From: Nonlabens sp. MB-3u-79
Lineage (GTDB): Bacteria; Bacteroidota; Bacteroidia; Flavobacteriales; Flavobacteriaceae
Reading direction: 5' to 3'
Length of the DNA: 64,000 nucleotides
NCBI RefSeq assembly: GCF_002831625.1
Contig: NZ_CP025116.1
Location: 2,595,501 to 2,659,500 of the forward strand
Shown: piece after piece, positions 44,116-52,423 of the stretch
How positions within the stretch are numbered: position 1 is the stretch's first letter
How the letters are laid out: each line of letters begins with the position of its first letter
Translations under genes and position numbers: made by a program
Notes under the pieces: model-generated
Database searches by the model: none
What the model saw: the letters and a program-made list of their open reading frames with translations, nothing else
Told to the model about the DNA's origin: nothing

Positions 44116-45141
44116 ATGAAAATCAAAAAATCATCTCACTACTACCTTATATGTGCCCTAGGAATGCTGATTGCAATTTCTTTTTTAGCGTCATGTATAA
44201 CTGATAAAACTGATGAAGAAACTATAACACTGAATTTGGGGGAGATCGATTTTAATCCAAAACCTGATACATGCTGGGCGCGTAAGACATTGACAGGTAA
44301 GTGCTATAAGTTTACTTCATCTTCTGCTCAAGTATTCGAAACTAAAACTGGAGTTTTAAGAATAAATGAGCCTGAAGGTGAGACAATTGGAACTATTGTA
44401 ACGTACTCTGGTGGACTGGGCACTTACTATAAAAAAGCTTTTAATGAAGAATCATTAAAAAAAGGATACCGTGTAATTCAAATAAAATGGAACGAAGGAT
44501 GGTTCAAAGCTAGCAAAGAGGAGCAAGAAGGATTTCGTAAGTTAGCTGTTCATCCTGCTTCTATTACACAGTATATTTATGATAATTTAGTAGAAAAAGA
44601 TAAGCCATTTATTCTTTATGGTTATTCGGGAGGTGCTGCACAAATAGCTTATATGCTTAGTTTTTATGGAATCGATAATATCACAGACAAGGCCATTATT
44701 TTTGCTGGTTTTTGGATGGGAAGGTTAGATATTGGATGTTTTGATACCGACCCTTTAAATAGTCAACTTAATTACTCTGAGAAAGCCAGAACAGCAATAG
44801 ATCAAAGTTTAGGTTTTAATAAAAATGAAAAAGGACCTTGTGCACTGCGCGACAGTACCTTTACAGATATTTATAAAAATTCCAGTATTTCCTATGGGGG
44901 GAATTACTACTATCCAAATACGGATGTTTATCTTGTATATGGAGGGAATGATCAGGTCGGGGCTTTAAATCAAGGGCTAACTTATTATGAACAACTGGCA
45001 TCTGCCAGGTCACCATATGTCCACATGCAAATTGTTGAAGGGGCAGGACATAATATTTTACGAGATTCGTTGGGATTTGAAACACTTAGAAAAATATTAT
45101 TTACTGAAGTAGATTTAAAAACGACAACCAACAATAAATAA
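44116..45141 (+). CDS. Alpha/beta hydrolase-fold lipoprotein
   Basis: A 341-residue lipoprotein from ATG 44116 (the upstream frame is site 41 sequence). Lipobox LASC (Cys27) and an acidic linker are followed by an alpha/beta hydrolase-like domain: FILYGYSGGAAQIAYML (nucleophile elbow GYSGG, about residue 177), DVYLVYGGNDQVG (catalytic Asp), and EGAGHNILRDSL (catalytic His, about 313). The family is not named with certainty; it may be a surface esterase. The stop is inside the 53-bp site 42. Confidence 0.8.
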   Translation: MKIKKSSHYYLICALGMLIAISFLASCITDKTDEETITLNLGEIDFNPKPDTCWARKTLTGKCYKFTSSSAQVFETKTGVLRINEPEGETIGTIVTYSGGLGTYYKKAFNEESLKKGYRVIQIKWNEGWFKASKEEQEGFRKLAVHPASITQYIYDNLVEKDKPFILYGYSGGAAQIAYMLSFYGIDNITDKAIIFAGFWMGRLDIGCFDTDPLNSQLNYSEKARTAIDQSLGFNKNEKGPCALRDSTFTDIYKNSSISYGGNYYYPNTDVYLVYGGNDQVGALNQGLTYYEQLASARSPYVHMQIVEGAGHNILRDSLGFETLRKILFTEVDLKTTTNNK

Positions 45142-45178
45142 ACGGCAATAAAACGACCGTTTATTGAGGACGTTGCCA
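45126..45178 (+). repeat. attC-like site 42 (minimal, 53 bp)
   Basis: Left core AACCAAC 45126-45132, right core GTTGCCA 45172-45178, short arms AATAAACGG / CCGTTTATT. It is the shortest site in the window, in the size range of classical compact attC sites. Its left core does not match the degenerate start of its cassette. Confidence 0.6.
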
Positions 45179-45187
45179 GTAATTTGA

Positions 45188-45886
45188 ATGAACCACTTCA
45201 ATCTCATAACAAGTTTAATTTTATTAGGATTAACAGTCCTTTGTTTTTGGCTTCCATATAAACACGGAAACAAACAAATTGGAATTATAACTGGAATTAT
45301 TTTATCCCTAATAATTGCTTGGACAATTCTGGCTGAATTGGAATTTCTTGTGATTTTTATTTGGCCATTTATTTTTGTCTTTCAAATCATATTTCTGACT
45401 TATTGGACTTTTCGAATATTTAAACGACCGAAAACTGGAAAGTATGTATCATCATTTTTGACTTTAGGTTTTATCCTTTTATGTATGACACCTTGGATTA
45501 GTGACTGGACTTTTAGCAAAAATGACGCACGAAAATTATTAGCGGAACATAATATTGAATTAAAAGACAATTTTAAAATTCTGAAAAATGAAAGTGGCGG
45601 ATTTATGGACTACGCACACACTCTAAAAATTCAAATTTCGGATTCCGACAAATCGAGGATTGCAAAGGAAATAAGAGAATCTAAAGGTTTTATCGAAACC
45701 GAAGATTTCCTTAACGACTATCCAAGTGCTAATCATTATACTTTTGAAAAACTGAATTTTGAAACTGAAAACTATTTAAATCGAGAATATTACGTAAAGG
45801 AACCTATGGAAGATGGAACAATACACTTTCATTTTCAACTTTCTAAAACAAAAAACGAATTACAATATATTGGAACTAACGAATAA
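45188..45886 (+). CDS. Membrane protein of unknown function
   Basis: A 232-residue protein with about four closely spaced hydrophobic helices in the first 110 residues (about 6-24, 30-48, 52-72, 88-106), then a soluble domain (KDNFKILKNESGGFMDYAHTLKIQIS, FIETEDFLNDYPSANHYTFEKL). Family unrecognised. Single gene of cassette 45173-45901; its cassette ends match (GTTGCCA / TGGCAAC). Confidence 0.75.
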   Translation: MNHFNLITSLILLGLTVLCFWLPYKHGNKQIGIITGIILSLIIAWTILAELEFLVIFIWPFIFVFQIIFLTYWTFRIFKRPKTGKYVSSFLTLGFILLCMTPWISDWTFSKNDARKLLAEHNIELKDNFKILKNESGGFMDYAHTLKIQISDSDKSRIAKEIRESKGFIETEDFLNDYPSANHYTFEKLNFETENYLNREYYVKEPMEDGTIHFHFQLSKTKNELQYIGTNE

Positions 45887-45894
45887 AAAACTAC

Positions 45895-45988
45895 TGGCAA
45901 CACCGTATATAATTTATTGCTGGGTTCTTGCCTATTTGCGAAATTAGGTACTTCAACACGCCAATAATCACACACAAGAACGTTAGCC
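45895..45988 (+). repeat. attC-like site 43 (94 bp, shortened family B)
   Basis: Left core TGGCAAC 45895-45901 pairs with GTTGCCA at 45172. Right core GTTAGCC 45982-45988. It lacks the GGATTTT hairpin of other B sites. Confidence 0.7.
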
Positions 45989-46158
45989 TTCATTCCCCAC
46001 ATCACGGAAAACCGAGATTAATTTCTACAGCTAACGTCAAATTTTTAGGTTTTTTTTAAAAAATTCAGCGCTTAAAAGTTGTCAAAAGCTTGAGAATAAA
46101 ACATAAATCTTTTAAGTTAAAAAAATATTTTCATATATTTATTTAAGAATTAAAAAAA

Positions 46159-46962
46159 ATGACACGAGATGTTATTAAGAGAAACAATGTAACTGTTCAT
46201 GGCGAAGGCACACAGGTTATGTTGATGGCACATGGTTATGGTTGCGACCAAAATATGTGGAGATTTATTACACCGGCGTTTCGTAGCAAGTACAAAATTG
46301 TACTTTTTGACCATGTAGGCTCCGGCAAATCAGACATTTCGGCTTACGACTACAAAAAATACGCGTCTTTGCAAGGCTATGCAGATGATATTATAGAAAT
46401 CTGCGAAAGTCTTAACCTTAAAAATGTCATTTTTATTGGACATTCAGTAGCTGCGATGATGGGGCTATTGGCAACTAACAAAGCACCACACTTATTTGAT
46501 ACTTTGATTATGGTAAGTCCATCACCATGTTATATTAATGATGAAACTTATTATGGTGGTTTTGACGAGGCAGATATTCATGAATTATTGGAATCTTTGG
46601 ACAGCAATTATTTAGGTTGGTCGGGTGCCATTACTCCCGTAATTATGGGTAATGCTGATAAACCAGAGTTGAGCAAAGAATTAGAAAATAGTTTTTGTCA
46701 AAACAATCCTAAAATAGCAAAACATTTTGCAAATGTTACGTTTTTAGGAGATAATCGTCACGATTTGTCAAAATTGACAACAAGAACTCTTATTTTACAA
46801 AGTACCTCTGATGTAATTGCGCCTGAAGTTGTTGGAAAATACGTTAATGAACAGTTGCAAAATAGCACAATTGTTGTTATGGAGGCTACAGGACATTGCC
46901 CACACATGAGTGCACCAAAAGAAACAATAGAATTGGTGACTAAATTTTTAGCAAATATTTAG
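46159..46962 (+). CDS. RsbQ-like alpha/beta hydrolase
   Basis: A 267-residue cytoplasmic protein. It has the RsbQ-type start RNNVTVHGEGTQVMLMAHGYGCDQNMW, nucleophile in FIGHSVAAMMGLL (Ser about 97), catalytic Asp in LQSTSDVIAP (about 220) and His in TGHCPHMSAP (about 248). RsbQ acts in Bacillus with the PAS phosphatase RsbP in energy-stress signalling. Here the adjacent gene is a multi-PAS histidine kinase, suggesting it supplies or processes the small molecule sensed by a PAS domain. A 170-base leader precedes it and may hold a promoter for the three-gene set. Confidence 0.9.
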   Translation: MTRDVIKRNNVTVHGEGTQVMLMAHGYGCDQNMWRFITPAFRSKYKIVLFDHVGSGKSDISAYDYKKYASLQGYADDIIEICESLNLKNVIFIGHSVAAMMGLLATNKAPHLFDTLIMVSPSPCYINDETYYGGFDEADIHELLESLDSNYLGWSGAITPVIMGNADKPELSKELENSFCQNNPKIAKHFANVTFLGDNRHDLSKLTTRTLILQSTSDVIAPEVVGKYVNEQLQNSTIVVMEATGHCPHMSAPKETIELVTKFLANI

Positions 46963-47047
46963 ATGATGAAATCTAATTTATTTTGAAAATATCCGACTTT
47001 CCAAGAGCTTTTGGATAGTTATTATCAGTTACTAAAACGACACTATA

Positions 47048-49912
47048 ATGACAGAAATAACAGGTTTCAATTTTACAGAAGATGATTTTACAGCAGCTGA
47101 CTTAGTCAAATTTGAACTGATAAAATCAGAGGAGGAAGAAGATTTAAATAACTTAGCTGAGCTTTTTAATCACATTGTTGCTGCAAAAGCAGCAAAACTA
47201 AGTCAAGAAAAAGAAGAATTTTATAGCAAACAATTAGTATTAAAAGAATTAGAATCAGACATATTTTATAATCATTTTCCTTGTGGTTATTTTTCAACGG
47301 ACAGTAATGGAATTATTAACAAAATCAATACTACTTTATTAGGTTGGCTTGGTTATGCAAAAGAAGACATTATTGGGAAAGTTACTTGGCAGAGTTTGTT
47401 GAGTGTGGGTGGTAAAATGTACTTTGAAACACATTATTCTCCTTTGTTACAGATGCAAGGTTTTGTTCAAGAAATCAGTTTTGAAATGGTTAAGAAAGAT
47501 AAAACTCGTCTGCCTATCTTAATCAACACCAAACAAATAAGAGATGAAAATGGGAAAGTGCAGATAAATTATTCCACGGTTTTTGACGTAAGTCAACGCA
47601 AATCTTATGAAAAAGAGTTGCTCATAGCAAAAAGAACTGCCGAAGATCAAAATGAATTAATTGAATATACTTTTAGAAATGCTTCTACACCTATTTATTA
47701 CGTTTTGGAAGATGCGAGCATCTATGATTTTAACGACATTGCCGCAGAAAAGTTGGGTTATACAAGCGAAGAACTGCATACGTTAAAAATTTATGATTTA
47801 GATAAAAATTATGACGAAAAAAAGTGGGCAAGTGAATGGGCTAAATTGAAAGCAAAGAAAAAAATAACCATAGAAACTCAACAAAAAAAGAAGGATGGTA
47901 CCCTTATAGACGTAATTATTACGGCTAACTATGTAAAATATGGCGACTTACAATTGAACTGTAGCTATGTGCTAGACATTACAGAAAAGAAAAAACGTGC
48001 AGATGAATTAAAAATTGCAAATAAAGAACTTGCCTTTCAAAATGAAGAAAAGGAAAAACGCGCAGAAGATTTAAAGCTGATGGACTTTGCATTTAAAGAG
48101 TCATCTACGCCTATTATGTTGCATTTGCAAAACGGTGAATTTTATAGTTTTAACGATGCTTTACTCAATATATTGGGTTACACCAAAGAAGAATTTAGCA
48201 AAATGAATCTGCTAAATGTTGTAACCATGGACGAATTAGCTTGCATTTCACAATGGGATGAAATAAAAGAAAAGGGAACTGTAGTATTCGACTGTCATTT
48301 TGAGAGAAAGGATGGTGTTCTGTTGGATGTGGAAGTAAGCAGCAACCTGATTAAATACAATAAATACGAGGTGAACTTTTGTTATATAAATGACATCACC
48401 GAAAAAAAGAAAGCAGAAACTGAAATTTATTCTATGAATGAATTGTTGCAACGCCAAACTGATTGTTTGCTTTTGGCTACAAAAAGTGCACAATTAGGAA
48501 TTTGGGATTGGGATTTAGAAAGTGATACGCTTGTGTGGGATGAAGGGATGTGTAAATTATATGGAATAGCCGCAAATAAATTTAAATTAATTAAAGAAGA
48601 ATGGATAGCAAGATTGCATGAAGAAGATCGAACAGAAATAGATAATGAGATTCAGTTAGCAATTACAAACAAGAAAGAATACAATACCGAATTTAGGATT
48701 GTATGGAGTGATTCATCTATCCATTATATAAGAGCTACTGGAATTGTTGAAAGGGTAGATGGTAAGCCAAAACGCATGATTGGAGTTAATTGGGATGTAA
48801 CTGCAGAAAAACAGAGTATACAGCATCTTAAATTGTTAGAATCTGTTATTGTCCATACAAAAGATAGTATTTTGATAACAGAGGCAGAACCAAATGATTT
48901 ACCAGGACCAAGAATGATTTTTGTGAACCCAGCATTTGAAAAAATGACAGGTTATACCTCTGAAGAAGTAATTGGTCTAACGCCTAGATTATTGCAAAAT
49001 GAAGATACCGATAGAAAAGAATTAGACAAATTACGAACTGCATTGAACAAATGGGAGCCATGTGAAATAACAGTTTCGAACTCGAGGAAAAATGGCGAGA
49101 AGTTTTGGAATAACTTTAGTGTAGCTCCAGTAGCAAATGAAAAAGGATGGTATACCCATTGGATTGCTATAGAAAGGGATGTGACAAAACAAATTGAAGC
49201 TACCATAGAGAAGGAAAGAATGATAAAGGAACTGCTCGAAAACAACCGAGAGCTGAAGCAGTTTAGCTATATAACTACCCATAACCTGAGGGCACCCTTA
49301 ACTAACCTAGTTTTGATTTGTAAATTAATAAGCAGAGAGAAAATAGAAGATCCATCAATATTAAAACTGATAGAGGCCTTCAAAACATCTACCTATCAAT
49401 TGAATGAAACATTAAATGACCTTATCAATGTACTCATCGTAAAAGAAAATACAGACCTTAAATTAGAGGAATTGTCTGTTGTAGAAATAATGAATAAGGT
49501 AAAAGAATCCATTTCCGAAACATTGAGAGATAGCAAGGCAATAATTGAGACTGATTTTTCTGATATGCCTACCGTACACTTTACAAAGGTTTATCTAGAA
49601 AGTATTTTTTTAAATCTAATTACGAATTCAATAAAATACCGCCATCCAGAAAGGAATCCCATTGTTAAGATAAAAACCACAAAAGATGCAATTGGCAGAA
49701 CCAAACTTACTTTTTCAGACAATGGGATAGGGATGGATATGTCTCGCGTAAAACACAAGATATTTGGTTTTCACCAACGGTTCCATAACAATGCCGACAG
49801 TAAAGGGATAGGATTGTTCCTTATTAAATCTCAAATAAATGCTTTGGGAGGCCAAATAGAAGTGAATAGTGAAGTGAATATAGGCACCCATTTTACAATA
49901 ACTTTTAAATAA
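47048..49912 (+). CDS. Multi-PAS hybrid-less sensor histidine kinase
   Basis: A 954-residue soluble kinase with no membrane helix. It contains about five PAS domains (around residues 70-190, 205-315, 345-455, 480-595 and 600-720; PAC motifs such as INYSTVFDVSQRK, LNCSYVLDITEKK, VNFCYINDITEKK) separated by short coiled-coil linkers. A HisKA-like helix has the phospho-acceptor H in SYITTHNLRAPLT (about 742), and an HATPase domain has NLITNSIKYRHP (N box), FSDNGIGM (G1) and SKGIGLFLIKSQ (G2). Neighbours are an RsbQ-like hydrolase upstream and a single-domain response regulator eight bases downstream. Confidence 0.92.
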   Translation: MTEITGFNFTEDDFTAADLVKFELIKSEEEEDLNNLAELFNHIVAAKAAKLSQEKEEFYSKQLVLKELESDIFYNHFPCGYFSTDSNGIINKINTTLLGWLGYAKEDIIGKVTWQSLLSVGGKMYFETHYSPLLQMQGFVQEISFEMVKKDKTRLPILINTKQIRDENGKVQINYSTVFDVSQRKSYEKELLIAKRTAEDQNELIEYTFRNASTPIYYVLEDASIYDFNDIAAEKLGYTSEELHTLKIYDLDKNYDEKKWASEWAKLKAKKKITIETQQKKKDGTLIDVIITANYVKYGDLQLNCSYVLDITEKKKRADELKIANKELAFQNEEKEKRAEDLKLMDFAFKESSTPIMLHLQNGEFYSFNDALLNILGYTKEEFSKMNLLNVVTMDELACISQWDEIKEKGTVVFDCHFERKDGVLLDVEVSSNLIKYNKYEVNFCYINDITEKKKAETEIYSMNELLQRQTDCLLLATKSAQLGIWDWDLESDTLVWDEGMCKLYGIAANKFKLIKEEWIARLHEEDRTEIDNEIQLAITNKKEYNTEFRIVWSDSSIHYIRATGIVERVDGKPKRMIGVNWDVTAEKQSIQHLKLLESVIVHTKDSILITEAEPNDLPGPRMIFVNPAFEKMTGYTSEEVIGLTPRLLQNEDTDRKELDKLRTALNKWEPCEITVSNSRKNGEKFWNNFSVAPVANEKGWYTHWIAIERDVTKQIEATIEKERMIKELLENNRELKQFSYITTHNLRAPLTNLVLICKLISREKIEDPSILKLIEAFKTSTYQLNETLNDLINVLIVKENTDLKLEELSVVEIMNKVKESISETLRDSKAIIETDFSDMPTVHFTKVYLESIFLNLITNSIKYRHPERNPIVKIKTTKDAIGRTKLTFSDNGIGMDMSRVKHKIFGFHQRFHNNADSKGIGLFLIKSQINALGGQIEVNSEVNIGTHFTITFK

Positions 49913-49920
49913 ACCATAAA

Positions 49921-50334
49921 ATGATAAAAACAGTTTTAGTAATTGAAGATGATTTAATAACAATGTATTTGAATAAAATGGTATTAGAATCTTCAAGTTT
50001 CTGCGACAACATAGTAGAGGCAACCAATGGTGAGGAAGCATTATCATACTTTGAAAATATAGAAAAAGGAGATATCCCCATGGATAATTTGCCCGAAGTA
50101 ATACTTTTAGATTTGAATATGCCAGTAATGGATGGATGGGAGTTCTTTGAAACTTATTTACAAAAGTTTCCCGAGTTTGCAAAGAAAACAAAAATTTTCA
50201 TCCTTTCTTCAAGCACAAACCATGAAGACCAAGAAAGGGTACAAAAAGACCCAAACATTGCAGCCTTTTTATCGAAGCCACTAGACGAAGAGGTACATTT
50301 TAATATTATTAACTCCTCTTTCAATAAACAATAG
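49921..50334 (+). CDS. Single-domain response regulator
   Basis: A 137-residue receiver domain with no output domain. Acidic pocket DD (residues 9-10), phospho-acceptor Asp in LLDLNMPVMDGWEF (about 59), conserved Ser in FILSSST (about 86-92) and Lys in FLSKPL (about 121). It lies eight bases after the kinase, its likely partner, and could relay phosphate to another protein or act by protein binding as CheY does. Confidence 0.93.
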   Translation: MIKTVLVIEDDLITMYLNKMVLESSSFCDNIVEATNGEEALSYFENIEKGDIPMDNLPEVILLDLNMPVMDGWEFFETYLQKFPEFAKKTKIFILSSSTNHEDQERVQKDPNIAAFLSKPLDEEVHFNIINSSFNKQ

Positions 50335-50363
50335 AGAAAAGATTTTCTTAATATGTTAGGATT

Positions 50364-50413
50364 AATTACTCCGACCTAGCCAAAGCAACTAACCAGACAA
50401 GAACAAGTTGTGC
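50364..50413 (+). repeat. attC-like site 44 (right half only)
   Basis: The right arm of a family B site (GCAACTAACC..ACAAGAACAA) plus right core GTTGTGC 50407-50413 are present. I cannot find the left half, and no complement of GTTAGCC follows the response-regulator gene. The next cassette's end does match this core. Confidence 0.45.
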
Positions 50414-50437
50414 TTCATTATGACAAACCACTAACCA

Positions 50438-51145
50438 ATGATAAAATTCTTTAGAAAAATTAGACAAAACTTACTTATGGAAAACAAAACTGGAACGTAC
50501 TTTAAATATGCTATTGGAGAAATTGTTCTTGTGGTTATTGGTATTTTGATTGCAATATCAATTAATAATTGGAATGAAACAAACAAAAATGAGCGAGAAC
50601 AGATTGTTTTTTTAAATAATCTCAAAAACGATCTCAAAAACGATTTAATACAATTAGATCAAATATTAAAACTTCAAAAAGAAAAATTAAGCACAGTCAA
50701 TGAATTAAAAGACCAATTGCTATCAATAAAAGATTTTGAGAAAATCGAACAACTTTTTGCCAAAATTAATACATCAGCTAATTACACCTATTTTCCTAAC
50801 ACTGGTTCATACACAACATCAGTGTCATCGGGTAAAATAGCTTCTCTAAATCCAAGTTCTTTAAGAATAGCAATTACAAATCTATACGAACGTTATTACT
50901 ATAGATTAATTTACAATGGGGAATTATACGATAAAAAACTTAACGAGGTTTCATCGAGCCAAGGGAAATTTTTCAACACTTTAACATTAAAACTAAACAG
51001 CAAAGATGTAATTGAAGATAGTGATTTTGTGAATTTGATTACAATTGTGTTTTTGGAGAATTCAACTTATGTGAAGAAAGGTGATCGAACCAAAAGCGAA
51101 ATTTTAAAGGTTCTGAAATTAGTAGAACAAAGACTTAATGATTAA
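50438..51145 (+). CDS. DUF6090-family protein
   Basis: A 235-residue protein. The N-terminus MIKFFRKIRQNLLMENKTGTYFKYAIGEIVLVVIGILIAISINNWNE is the hallmark of the DUF6090 family of Bacteroidota: a basic amphipathic lead, one membrane helix (about residues 27-45), then a coiled-coil-rich domain (50-110). The function is unestablished. A paralogue lies at 55247. Cassette ends match (GTTGTGC / GCACAAC). Confidence 0.88.
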   Translation: MIKFFRKIRQNLLMENKTGTYFKYAIGEIVLVVIGILIAISINNWNETNKNEREQIVFLNNLKNDLKNDLIQLDQILKLQKEKLSTVNELKDQLLSIKDFEKIEQLFAKINTSANYTYFPNTGSYTTSVSSGKIASLNPSSLRIAITNLYERYYYRLIYNGELYDKKLNEVSSSQGKFFNTLTLKLNSKDVIEDSDFVNLITIVFLENSTYVKKGDRTKSEILKVLKLVEQRLND

Positions 51146-51150
51146 CGAAA

Positions 51151-51282
51151 GCACAACACCGTATAAAATTAATTGCTAGTTCTAGCTTACTTACGAAAGT
51201 CGCCGCGGACGTTCTACCTGTGTTTTATTCACTAACTTTAAGGCTTAAAACACTCAACAAACCAAACACAAACACGTTATCT
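51151..51282 (+). repeat. attC-like site 45 (family B variant)
   Basis: Left core GCACAAC 51151-51157 pairs with GTTGTGC at 50407. Right core GTTATCT 51276-51282. Confidence 0.72.
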
Positions 51283-51300
51283 AACATAATATCCAAATCC

Positions 51301-52242
51301 ATGAAGCATAAACTTATTATAAGCATACTCATACTATTTACTGCTGTAGGTTGTGATAGTAATAAATCAAAGCAAGCTACAGTTGATAAATACTCAATTC
51401 CCGATTTTAAATTAATCAAAGATGTCGTATATGGCCACGAATTTGGTATGGCAATGACTTTTGATGTTTATACCCCATCAAAACCAAATGGTGCTGGTGT
51501 GATTTTAACAAATAGTGGTGGTTGGGAATCACCTTATGACACATTCAAAATACAGGATAACGGTACATATAGATTTGCAACAGATGAAGAAATGACCAAA
51601 TCAGAAACGTATCATATTTTAAGTCCAAAAAAATTAGTGTTAAATGGATATACTGTTTTTGAAGTACGACATGGAAGTCGACGGAAATTTGAAATGTCTG
51701 AAATAGTATCACACGTTAGAAGAGCCGTTCGATTTATCAAGCATAATTCCTCAGATTATGGAGTTGATAAAACCCGTTTAGGATTATGGGGTGGTAGTGC
51801 CAGTGGTCATTTATCATTACTTATAGGTCTGTCTCCTGAAGTACCTTTGTTTGATGCCAAATTGGATTGGGAAAAGAATCATGCTGATGTGGCTGCAATT
51901 GCAGTTTTCGCAGCACCTAGCGATTTGGATAAAATGGTTTTAAATAATCCAAAAACATGGGGGAAATTCGATTTTTTGAAACTGTCTACAGAACAGTATC
52001 AAGAATTTTCACCAGTTAATTACGCCTCAAAAAACGATCCACCCACCTTAATAATGCATGGCAATACAGATGCACTAGTGCCATTTGTTCAAGGTGAATT
52101 AATGTATTCTAAACTTCAGGAAGAAGGAGTACTCTCTAATTTTATTGAATTCGAAAAAACAAATCATTCACCAACACTTAAGCAAGCATCAAAAGGAGTT
52201 GATGAGGCATTGGCTTGGTTTGATAGGCATTTAAGTAAATAA
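51301..52242 (+). CDS. Alpha/beta hydrolase lipoprotein (BD-FAE/acetylesterase-like)
   Basis: A 313-residue lipoprotein from ATG 51301 (the frame back to 51220 is attC sequence). Lipobox AVGC (Cys18). The domain has VRRAVRFIKHNSSDYGVDKTRLGLWGGSASGHLSLLIG (nucleophile Ser in GGSASGH, about 163-169), Asp in HGNTDALVPF and His in TNHSPTL near the C-terminus. This fits acyl-ester hydrolases of the hormone-sensitive-lipase/BD-FAE group acting on carbohydrate esters. Single-gene cassette with matching ends. Confidence 0.87.
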   Translation: MKHKLIISILILFTAVGCDSNKSKQATVDKYSIPDFKLIKDVVYGHEFGMAMTFDVYTPSKPNGAGVILTNSGGWESPYDTFKIQDNGTYRFATDEEMTKSETYHILSPKKLVLNGYTVFEVRHGSRRKFEMSEIVSHVRRAVRFIKHNSSDYGVDKTRLGLWGGSASGHLSLLIGLSPEVPLFDAKLDWEKNHADVAAIAVFAAPSDLDKMVLNNPKTWGKFDFLKLSTEQYQEFSPVNYASKNDPPTLIMHGNTDALVPFVQGELMYSKLQEEGVLSNFIEFEKTNHSPTLKQASKGVDEALAWFDRHLSK

Positions 52243-52249
52243 TAACGTG

Positions 52250-52380
52250 AGATAACACCGTGTATAATTAATGGCTAGCCCTCGCTTTCTCAAAAAATCC
52301 TCGCGGATTTTCTATTCGGTTTGTATTTCCTAAATTAGTTGCTGAAATACGCAACGAAATCATACACCAACAGGTTATGT
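52250..52380 (+). repeat. attC-like site 46 (family B)
   Basis: Left core AGATAAC 52250-52256 pairs with GTTATCT at 51276. Right core GTTATGT 52374-52380. Confidence 0.72.
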
Positions 52381-52423
52381 GCAAGCGGTAAAAAATTCCT
52401 GCTTATCCAAAAACAGAATTCAA

